Below are positions 56,798 through 64,000 of a stretch of DNA of 64,000 nt, piece after piece. The notes beneath the pieces are model-generated. The model made no database searches, was not told the origin of the DNA, and saw only the letters and a program-made list of their open reading frames with translations. Numbering within the stretch: the stretch's first letter is position 1; every line of letters starts with the position of its first letter. This stretch comes from Batkoa obscura (Eukaryota; Entomophthoromycota; Entomophthoromycetes; Entomophthorales; Batkoaceae), in contig JASVEC010000003.1 in the NCBI GenBank assembly GCA_030770535.1, positions 186,001 to 250,000 of the forward strand. Reading direction: 5' to 3'. Made by a program: the position numbers and the translations under genes.

Positions 56798-59700
56798 TTA
56801 GAATCCAAACGGTTTCACAACTTCTTTTACATCAAGTTTAGGAAGACCAGATCCATTTATATTCACTTGATTATTAACACCTCCGTTAGCCTTGGCTGCC
56901 TCCTTTACAACTCCAAATTTATCAAATTTGCTTTCAATTGGAGCAACTACTCCAGGATTCAATAATTTACCATCAGTTTTAATATCTGATTTCATATCAA
57001 TTCCTTTGGCTCCTTCAATACTCTTACCCTCAAGTTTCATATTCATACCTTTAGCATATGGTTTATATTCGCTACCTGAAGCTCCTTCTGAAACCTTGGT
57101 GTCAAGATTCATACTATTACCGGTAGCACCAGAATTTACGTTTGTAACATTGGCACCATTAGCAGCAGGATTCATGTTAGCACCATTAGCACTAGGATTC
57201 ATGTTAGCGCTATTAGCTCCAGGATTCATACTAGCACCGTTAGCGCCATTAGCACCAGGATTCATGTTAGCCCCATTAGCACCAGGATTCATGTAAACAC
57301 CGTTAGCGCCGTTGGGACTATTGACACCATTGACACCATTGACACCATTGACACCATTGACACCATTAGCAACAGGATTCATATTAGCACCATTAGCACC
57401 ATTAGCACCATTAGCACCATTAGTACCGTTGGCACTAGGATTCATGTAAGCACCATTAGCGCCACTGGAACCATTGGCACCAGGATTTACATTAGTGCCA
57501 TTAGCAGCAGGATTCATGTTAGCACCATTAGCGCCGTTATAACCATTGACACCATTGGCACCATTGGCAACAGGATTCATGTTAGGACCGTTAGCACCAT
57601 TGACACCATTAGCACCAGGATTCATGTAAGCACCATTAGCGCCACTAGAACCATTAGCACCAGGATTCATGTTAGTGCCATTAGCACCAGGATTCATGTT
57701 AGCACCGTTAGCACCATTGGCACCATTAGCACCAGGATTCATGTTAGGACCATTAGCGCCATTAGCACCAGGATTCATGTTAGCACCATTGGGACCATTG
57801 ACACCATTAGCACCAGGATTCATGTTAGCACCGTTAGCACCATTGACACCATTAGCACCAGGATTCATGTTAGCACCGTTAGCACCATTGACACCATTAG
57901 CACCAGGATTCATGTAAGCACCATTAGCGCCACTAGAACCATTAGCACCAGGATCCATGTAAGCACCATTAGCGCCACTAGAACCATTAGCACCAGGATC
58001 CATGTTAGTGCCATTAGCACCAGGATTCATGTTAGCACCATTGGGACCATTGACACCATTAGCACCAGGATTCATGTTAGCACCATTGGGACCATTGACA
58101 CCATTAGCACCAGGATTCATGTTAGCACCGTTAGCACCATTGACACCATTAGCACCAGGATTCATGTAAGCACCATTAGCGCCACTAGAACCATTAGCAC
58201 CAGGATTCATGTTAGTGCCATTAGCACCAGGATTCATGTTAGCACCGTTAACACCATTGGCACCATTAGCACCAGGATTCATGTTAGCACCATTGGGACC
58301 ATTGACACCATTAGCACCAGGATTCATGTTAGCGCCGTTAGGACCATTGGCACCATTAGCACCGTTAGCACCATTAGCACCAGGATTCATGTTAGCACCG
58401 TTAGCACCATTGACACCATTAGCAATAGGATTCATGTAAGCACCATTAGCGCCACTAGAACCATTAGCACCAGGATTTACCTTAGTGCCATTAGCACCAT
58501 TAGCGCCGTTAGAACCATTAGCACTAGGATTCATGTTATCACCATTAGGGCCGTTAGAACCATTGACACCATTGGCACCGTTAGCACCGTTAGCACCATT
58601 GGCAACAGGATTCATGTTAGCACCATTGGCACCATTAGAATTATTAGAACCATTAGCAACAGGGTTCATGTTAGCACCATTAGTATCATTAGCACCAGGA
58701 TTCATGTAAGCACCATTAGCACCACTAGAACCATTAGCACCAGGATTTACATTAGTGCCATTAGCAGCAGGATTCATGTTAGCACCGTTAGCACCATTAG
58801 AATCATTGGCACCATTGACACCATTAACACCAGGATTCATATTAGCACTGTTAGCGCCGTTAGGACCATTAGCACCATTAGCACCATTAGCACCATTGGC
58901 AATAGGATTCATGTTAGCACCGTTAGCACCATTAGCACCATTAGAACTATTAGAACTATTAGCAACAGGGTTCATGTTAGCACCGTTAGTACCATTAGCA
59001 CCAGGATTCATGTTAGCACCATTAGCACCAGGGTTCATGTTAGCACCATTGACACCATTAGCACTAGGATTCATATTAGCACCGTTAGCGCCATTGGAAC
59101 CATTAGCACCAGGATTCACATAGATACCTTTAGTTGTATCTAGAGCTTTAGCATCAAGCTTTATACCTGAACCCATTGTATCGGGATTTATATAGCTGCC
59201 TTTAACTGCCTCTTGAGCCTTAGCGTAATCCTTATTATTGTTTTCGCCTTTTTTAGATTCAAGCGTGGCTAGTATTACAAGAACTGCATCAAGATTTTTT
59301 TTTGCTTCTGCAATTTCTTTCTCTATATCTTTTATTTCTTTATCTTTTTCTGAAAGTTTGATTGATTCCTTTTCTTCACTTTCAAGGATAGATTTGCTTT
59401 CTTTATCTTGAGCTTCTTCGAGTTGTTTAACTTCTTTTTCGTGTTTTTCCTTCAATTGTTTACTATCTTTACTACCATAGCTCTTAAGCTCTTTTTTATG
59501 TTTATTTTGTAATTCTTCACGTTCTTTTTTGTGTTTCTTTAGTATATTCTCAGCTTTTTCGTGATTTGATTTTAAAATTTCCTTTTCCTTAGTAGCTCTT
59601 TCTCTAATTGCATTTGCTAACTTTTTGTTGAGTTCCCTTAATTTATTTTCCTTGTCTTTCTTTTCTCTTTTAAGGTTCTCTGCTTGTTCTGCTAGTTTTT

Positions 59701-61843
59701 TCTTTTGCTCTTCCTTTTCCTTTCTTTCCTTAGCTACTTTTTCCTTATCTTTCATTGCTTTATCTGCTAGTTGTTTGAGTTTAAGCTTTTTGCTTTCTAA
59801 GTTATAAGTCCCAGATTTATCTTTAGGGACATCTTTGAGCACAATCAATTCCTCAATTTTCTGTTTTAATTCATAGGCAAGATTTTCTTTTTCCTTGACC
59901 TCTTCACTAATTTTATTCAAGTATCTTTTTTTCTCTTGTGAGTCTGATTCTGATTCTTTAAGCTTTGCTTCCAAATCTACAATAACTTCACTATGCTCCT
60001 CGATTTTTTTCTTAATTGCTTCTGTTCCAGAATCGGACTCATCTGAGCCTTCAAGCCCTTTGATTTCATCTTCGTGTGCCTTAATTTCCTCATCAACCTT
60101 TTTTAATTTATCATTTAATTCGGTCAACTCATTAGCAGACTCATCTTCAACTTTTGCTGGAGCTGCATCAGGTTTTTTTTCTGATTCTATAGTTTCTTTC
60201 TCCATATCTTTGATTTCTTTATCTTTTTCCGCTAGTTTCATTTTCTCCTTTTCTTCACTTTCAAGGATAGATTTGCTTTCTTTATCTTGAGCTTCTTCGA
60301 GTTGTTTAACTTCTTTTTCGTGTTTTTCCTTCAATTGTTTACTATCTTTACTACCATAGCTCTTAAGCTCTTTTTTATGTTTATTTTGTAGCTCTTCACG
60401 TTCTTTTTTGTGTTTCTTTAGTATATTCTCAGCTTTTTCGTGATTTGATTTTAAAATTTCCTTTTCCTTAGTAGCTCTTTCTCTAATTGCATTTGCTAAC
60501 TTTTTGTTGAGTTCCCTTAATTTATTTTCCTTGTCTTTCTTTTCTCTTTTAAGGTTCTCTGCTTGTTCTGCTAGTTTTTTCTTTTGCTCTTCCTTTTCCT
60601 TTCTTTCCTTAGCTACTTTTTCCTTATCTTTCATTGCTTTATCTGCTAGTTGTTTGAGTTTAAGTTCTTTTATTTCTGAGTTATACTTTCCATCCTTATC
60701 TTTAGGGACATCTTTGAGCACAATCAATTCCTCAATTTTCTGTTTTAATTCATAGGCAAGATTTTCTTTTTCCTTGACCTCTTCACTAATTTTATTCAAG
60801 TATCTTTTTTTCTCTTGTGAGTCTGATTCTGATTCTTTAAGCTTTGTTTCCAAATCTACAATAACTTCACTATGCTCCTCGATTTTTTTCTTAATTGCTT
60901 CTGTTCCAGAATCGGACTCATCTGAGCCTTCGAGTTCTCTAATTTTGCTTTCGTGTGTCTTAATTTCCACATCAACTTTTACTAATTTATCATTTAATTC
61001 GGATAATTCGTCGGTAGATTCGCCTTCATTTTTTATTGGAGCTGCATTGGGCATTGCGTATGATGAGTTTGGAAGGCCCTTTGGATTACCAGGATCTCTA
61101 GAGCCATTTGGAATCATAGCAGCACCTTTGTTATATACTGTAGTGTCAGTCCCTTCTACCATTGCCTTATTTCCTGGACCTATGGTGTTCACAGGTAAGC
61201 CTAATGGAGTTGACCCCAACCCTTCAGCATTTGCTAAAGCACCAGCAGCTCGACCCGCTGACTTATCATCAGCAGCAACTCCACTTTTGCTATACATGTT
61301 AGCACCAGTTGCTTCTACTGTTCCTTTATTTCCTAGACCTGTAGTGCTTATAGGTAAAGCTAATGGATTTGATCCTAACCCTTCGGCATTTGCTGAAGCA
61401 CTAGCACCTTGACCCATTGACTTGTTATCAGAAGCAGCTGCACCTTTGCTATATATATTAGCGCCAGTTGCTTCTACTGCTCCTTTATTTCCTAGACCTG
61501 TAGTATTTATAGGTAAAGCTAATGGATTTGATCCTAACCCTTCAGCATTTGCTGAAGCACTAGCACCTTGACCTGCTAACCTATTATTGGCAGTTGCTTT
61601 ATCTTTACTATATATATTAGCACCGGTTGCTTCTACTATTTCCTTGTTTCCCGGATCTACGGCTTTTATAGGTAGACCTAATGAATTTGGAGCTGATCCT
61701 TCGACTTTCTCTAAAGCACCGCCACCTTGAGCTGCTGACTTGACATCAGTAGCAGCTGTACCATCAACTGGTAATGCTACATTAGTATTTAATTGAAGTA
61801 AAGCGACTAAAACTGCAATAATCGGATTTGGATTTGTTTTCAT
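56798..61843 (-). CDS. Giant secreted repeat protein: coiled coils plus Gly-X-Asn collagen-like tail
   Basis: An intronless frame of 1,681 residues. A signal peptide (PIIAVLVALLQLNTNVALP) is followed by four units of about 47 residues with GASASANAEGLGSNPLALP and VEATGANIYSKG (about 30-235). Next come two near-identical coiled-coil blocks of 293 residues each, rich in Lys/Glu (about 270-860; ELNDKL..SDESDSGTEAIKKKIEEHSE). About 660 residues then consist of triplets G-A-N, G-V-N, G-P-N, G-T-N and G-S-N, broken at regular points by M-N-P triplets. A closing domain follows, ending LPKLDVKEVVKPFGF. Glycine recurs every third residue except at M-N-P, giving a collagen-like register with Asn in the third position. 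No GPI or membrane anchor is obvious. It is probably a cell-wall, spore-coat or adhesive fibre protein; this is inference from architecture. I know of no matching family. Confidence 0.85.
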   Translation of the reverse strand: MKTNPNPIIAVLVALLQLNTNVALPVDGTAATDVKSAAQGGGALEKVEGSAPNSLGLPIKAVDPGNKEIVEATGANIYSKDKATANNRLAGQGASASANAEGLGSNPLALPINTTGLGNKGAVEATGANIYSKGAAASDNKSMGQGASASANAEGLGSNPLALPISTTGLGNKGTVEATGANMYSKSGVAADDKSAGRAAGALANAEGLGSTPLGLPVNTIGPGNKAMVEGTDTTVYNKGAAMIPNGSRDPGNPKGLPNSSYAMPNAAPIKNEGESTDELSELNDKLVKVDVEIKTHESKIRELEGSDESDSGTEAIKKKIEEHSEVIVDLETKLKESESDSQEKKRYLNKISEEVKEKENLAYELKQKIEELIVLKDVPKDKDGKYNSEIKELKLKQLADKAMKDKEKVAKERKEKEEQKKKLAEQAENLKREKKDKENKLRELNKKLANAIRERATKEKEILKSNHEKAENILKKHKKEREELQNKHKKELKSYGSKDSKQLKEKHEKEVKQLEEAQDKESKSILESEEKEKMKLAEKDKEIKDMEKETIESEKKPDAAPAKVEDESANELTELNDKLKKVDEEIKAHEDEIKGLEGSDESDSGTEAIKKKIEEHSEVIVDLEAKLKESESDSQEKKRYLNKISEEVKEKENLAYELKQKIEELIVLKDVPKDKSGTYNLESKKLKLKQLADKAMKDKEKVAKERKEKEEQKKKLAEQAENLKREKKDKENKLRELNKKLANAIRERATKEKEILKSNHEKAENILKKHKKEREELQNKHKKELKSYGSKDSKQLKEKHEKEVKQLEEAQDKESKSILESEEKESIKLSEKDKEIKDIEKEIAEAKKNLDAVLVILATLESKKGENNNKDYAKAQEAVKGSYINPDTMGSGIKLDAKALDTTKGIYVNPGANGSNGANGANMNPSANGVNGANMNPGANGANMNPGANGTNGANMNPVANSSNSSNGANGANGANMNPIANGANGANGANGPNGANSANMNPGVNGVNGANDSNGANGANMNPAANGTNVNPGANGSSGANGAYMNPGANDTNGANMNPVANGSNNSNGANGANMNPVANGANGANGANGVNGSNGPNGDNMNPSANGSNGANGANGTKVNPGANGSSGANGAYMNPIANGVNGANGANMNPGANGANGANGANGPNGANMNPGANGVNGPNGANMNPGANGANGVNGANMNPGANGTNMNPGANGSSGANGAYMNPGANGVNGANGANMNPGANGVNGPNGANMNPGANGVNGPNGANMNPGANGTNMDPGANGSSGANGAYMDPGANGSSGANGAYMNPGANGVNGANGANMNPGANGVNGANGANMNPGANGVNGPNGANMNPGANGANGPNMNPGANGANGANGANMNPGANGTNMNPGANGSSGANGAYMNPGANGVNGANGPNMNPVANGANGVNGYNGANGANMNPAANGTNVNPGANGSSGANGAYMNPSANGTNGANGANGANGANMNPVANGVNGVNGVNGVNGVNSPNGANGVYMNPGANGANMNPGANGANGASMNPGANSANMNPSANGANMNPAANGANVTNVNSGATGNSMNLDTKVSEGASGSEYKPYAKGMNMKLEGKSIEGAKGIDMKSDIKTDGKLLNPGVVAPIESKFDKFGVVKEAAKANGGVNNQVNINGSGLPKLDVKEVVKPFGF
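57130..59120 (-). repeat. Gly-X-Asn / Met-Asn-Pro codon repeat array
   Basis: About 2 kb of in-frame 9-bp-periodic DNA encoding the triplet tail. Longer units recur, for example GSSGANGAYMNPGANG and VNGPNGANMNPGANG, showing expansion by duplication of multi-triplet blocks. The opposite strand is also free of stops over long runs, which is a by-product of the repeat. Confidence 0.9.
59301..61058 (-). repeat. 879-bp direct duplication inside the giant gene
   Basis: Two adjacent copies of 879 bp (293 codons) encode the coiled-coil block. Matching sites are exactly 879 bp apart, for example CGATTTTTTTCTTAATTGC at 60001 and 60880. Long stretches are identical, so the duplication is recent or kept alike by gene conversion. 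Confidence 0.88.
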
Positions 61844-61895
61844 TTTCTAATAATCTATATTGAATAACTTAAAATGTTATCACGTCATTTTGCAT

Positions 61896-61904
61896 TATTT
61901 ATAG
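61896..61904 (-). promoter_or_regulatory. TATA-like motif for the giant secreted protein
   Basis: Reads CTATAAAT on the minus strand, about 55 bp upstream of the ATG at 61843. The spacing resembles that of the two small secreted-protein genes at the left end. Confidence 0.38.
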
Positions 61905-62790
61905 TCGGGAGTTGATAAACATAATAAAGACGCCATATGTTTTACTTTGTAGGCGATATAGTGCATTGACCTTAATTTTATTATCAAACATATTTATGGT
62001 TATCCTGATATACTTTCAACCACATAAATATTTATTGCCTTCAAACTTGTGCTTGTTGATCTTTGAGAAATCCCAACCTATATTTGGATAATTTAAAGTT
62101 TCAAATTTTTAAAAATTTTAATTTTTAGTTTTTGTCAATAAAATTCTCAATCATTCGAACTAATTATTTGCGTCACAAATGTCAATATCCTTACATAACT
62201 AATTAAAGAAATAAAGAAGTATTTACCAAAAGCTTGAATTTAAAAAAAGAACCTGTAGAGTAGAGCTTTTTAGTACGTATAAAATTATATATACAGTGTA
62301 TTATTTAAATTTTTTAAACAACTTCAATTAAGCAAAACCTTACAGTCCTTTCTCAATTAGGATTAAACTTTAATGGTCCGACCAGTAATTAATGGTAAAC
62401 TTTTAGACTATAAATTTAATATTTTAGTTTTTTAGTACACCCTTTTTAACTAAAACTTTTATTGAGCAAGCTATAGCGCAACTGAGAAATCAGAAATAAA
62501 ATTGTCTTATGATGATATAAGATAATCTCTAAAAAAATATAAAGTTTTTGATCAAAAAAAGGGAGATAATTGGCTACCATATTAATTTATTTTTTGGATT
62601 TCTTCCTCTAAATCAAGGATTATTTTACTATTAATAATTTTTTCTGTTGCAATTCTTTGCTCTTACATACCTTTAATCAAAAAATCTTAAATTTTTTTAT
62701 CAAAAGCTTTATTCATTTAGAATAAGATAAGACTAAGTGATTGAAGGTGGAAAAAAAGCCCAATAAAAGAAAACTATCTAGAAAAGACCT
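61905..62790. other. AT-rich spacer
   Basis: Upstream region of the giant gene, about 890 bases. No gene or repeat copy recognised. Confidence 0.4.
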
Positions 62791-62988
62791 TTATTGAGGT
62801 GAAAAAGAAACAATGGAGGAAGAAAGAACGCTGGGAGGAACCGGAACACTTGGCTTTATAAAAGAGTTAGAGGCGGCTTCTTCAGACCACTTGGTGCCAA
62901 CTCCCTGAGAAAGATTTAGATCCCATTTCTGGTGAGCTCCTGAGCTACGACAAAGTACCTCCCACTTAGGAGAAAAAATCTTAGACTA
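62791..62988 (-). other. GC-rich coding-like island, unidentified
   Basis: About 200 bases that look much less AT-rich than the rest. On the minus strand 65 codons are open, without an ATG: KWEVLCRSSGAHQKWDLNLS, then GVGTKWSEEAASNSFIK, ending FSPQ*. It looks like an exon or fragment of a gene or mobile element that did not originate in this compositional background. No family was recognised. Confidence 0.35.
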
Positions 62989-63634
62989 TTTTACAAATTA
63001 CCTTATATTTGGGACTTTTTAATTAACTTTTATAAGAGTTTCAAAAATAATCTACCTTTTTGAGCTTTAATATTAAAGTCATTGTTTCAACAGCAAATAT
63101 TTCTTGTCTAAAAGCAAAATGATTTTATGGTGAAAAAATTATAATTCTATGCTCTAATCAGATTGGATTTGTCTAAAAGTTAGGTTTTTTAAAGGTTATA
63201 GCAGTTTTTTTACATCACAGATATGGCAATAAAAAAAATAAACAAACTGAAGTAAAAAGATTATTATCAAGTTTCTCTTTAGTTTTTTTTACTACTATAA
63301 CTGTGATATAAAAAATTACTGTACATTGTAATAGATATCTCATGTTTTTAGAAAACAAAAATTTATTAACTGCAGAAGTAAAATTATTTATAAAAGGCAT
63401 TACTGTGGGAGTTCAGTACTGTTGTTACTTTAATTTTGTTGAAACAAAAAAACATCTGGGAATGTCTTTTTTATTTGATATTTTATCTACTTTTATGCAT
63501 AAAAAAGCAGGAATTTCAATAAAATAGCTTATGAAAAAACACCGTTAAACGGAATAGTTTAATAGATTCTGTCTATTCATTGAACTAATTTAAGTGATCT
63601 GTTAGCTCAATTACAGTAAAAAAAAGCATGTCTA
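62989..63634. other. AT-rich spacer
   Basis: About 650 bases. Overlapping open stretches of 61 codons on both strands (63215-63527) lack motifs and are not called. Confidence 0.4.
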
Positions 63635-63739
63635 TATGAGGGTGTTTTTTTTGACTTCATTATTTTTTCCATTTTTTAAGCGCTATTTCAGCAGAAAGAT
63701 TGTTAGTAAAATTCTTAAACAAAAAAATACATCCCCATA
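63635..63739 (+). mobile_element. MITE copy 10
   Basis: Runs TATGAGGGTGTTTTTTTTGA to ACATCCCCATA, plus orientation, with the core AAGCGCTATTTCAGC. It is followed 200 bp later by copy 11 in the opposite orientation. Confidence 0.87.
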
Positions 63740-63938
63740 TCTAAAAAACATTTGAGGTAAAATTTTATAATTTTAAGGTGGAAATCTAAAATTGCTTATA
63801 CCAATCTTGGTTTTTTAGTCTTGTATTTTACTTTGGGTTAAAAACCATTACCTATATATTGAATTAAAAACTACCACTAAAAAACATTATTAACTAACAA
63901 AATTTTATTTAATTTTTTTAATACTGCAATTACAAGTT

Positions 63939-64000
63939 ATATGGAGGTGTATTTTTTGTCTAAAAATTTTACTGATAGCCTTTCCACTCAAGTAGCGCTT
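63939..64000 (-). mobile_element. MITE copy 11, cut by the window end
   Basis: Begins TATGGAGGTGTATTTTTTG and reaches CACTCAAGTAGCGCTT at the last base of the window, minus orientation. The remainder lies outside. Confidence 0.85.

Noticed and set aside
56892-61412. Long plus-strand open frames rich in Leu-Ala-Pro (PLAPGFMLAPLAP) or Ser-rich, opposite the giant secreted gene
   Set aside because: They are the reverse reading of the GXN/MNP codon repeats and of Lys/Glu-rich coiled-coil codons. They have no signal peptide, start context or independent motif.
130-64000. Regularly recurring about 105-bp repeat as a possible CRISPR-like array
   Set aside because: The copies are dispersed, in both orientations, with inverted ends and no regular spacers. 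They are a MITE family in a eukaryote.
1-64000. tRNA or rRNA genes
   Set aside because: I looked for B-box-like GGTTCGANTCC and rRNA-like conserved stretches on both strands. Only isolated partial matches without a foldable cloverleaf were seen.

Overview
The window is strongly AT-rich nuclear DNA, roughly three quarters A+T by eye. Its genes carry short GT..AG introns of about 45-75 nt, with ctaat-like branch sites in several. The conserved genes are eukaryotic housekeeping genes in fungal form: ALG1, NOP4/RBM28, THOC1/HPR1, Listerin/LTN1, a Yta7/ATAD2-type ATPase, an ASCC1-like protein and a P5-type ATPase. With the long AT-rich spacers and small secreted proteins, this fits an AT-rich, probably early-diverging fungus, for example in or near Zoopagomycota or Mucoromycota. 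That placement is an inference; no rRNA or tRNA was found to anchor it.

Layout. 0-5 kb: two divergently arranged small secreted proteins and an intronless MFS transporter. 5.3-15 kb: an eight-exon ASCC1-like gene (KH plus 2H phosphoesterase), a Yta7-like AAA ATPase without a bromodomain, a second seven-exon 2H phosphoesterase gene, and an SR splicing factor. 15-24 kb: THOC1, ALG1 and NOP4, all rebuilt with phase-consistent introns. 26-43 kb: five copies of a platelet-activating-factor acetylhydrolase family (four intact, one decayed), with the ten-exon LTN1 gene between the first copy and the rest. 45-50.6 kb: a 2-oxoglutarate/Fe(II) oxygenase lying tail to tail with a P5 ATPase that has a cysteine-rich ectodomain. 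54.5-56 kb: a LisH-WD40 protein. 56.8-61.8 kb: a giant secreted protein with an N-terminal repeat block, two near-identical coiled-coil blocks and a long collagen-like tail of Gly-X-Asn triplets broken by Met-Asn-Pro triplets.

The spacers contain eleven copies of one roughly 105-bp fold-back MITE with ends TATGGGG..CCCCATA. One copy is interrupted by a solo LTR, one sits at the start codon of the decayed acetylhydrolase, and one lies inside another gene relic. Two short patches that look richer in G+C than their surroundings (about 38.5 and 62.8-63.0 kb) are unexplained.

How the genes relate. RNA processing and export (THOC1, SR protein, ASCC1-like, NOP4) and protein quality control (LTN1) are housekeeping neighbours with no evident operon-like logic. 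The accessory part is the secreted proteins, the acetylhydrolase cluster and the repeats. The most unusual items are the Gly-X-Asn/Met-Asn-Pro secreted protein, the acetylhydrolase amplification, the atypical P5 ATPase and the pair of 2H phosphoesterase genes.
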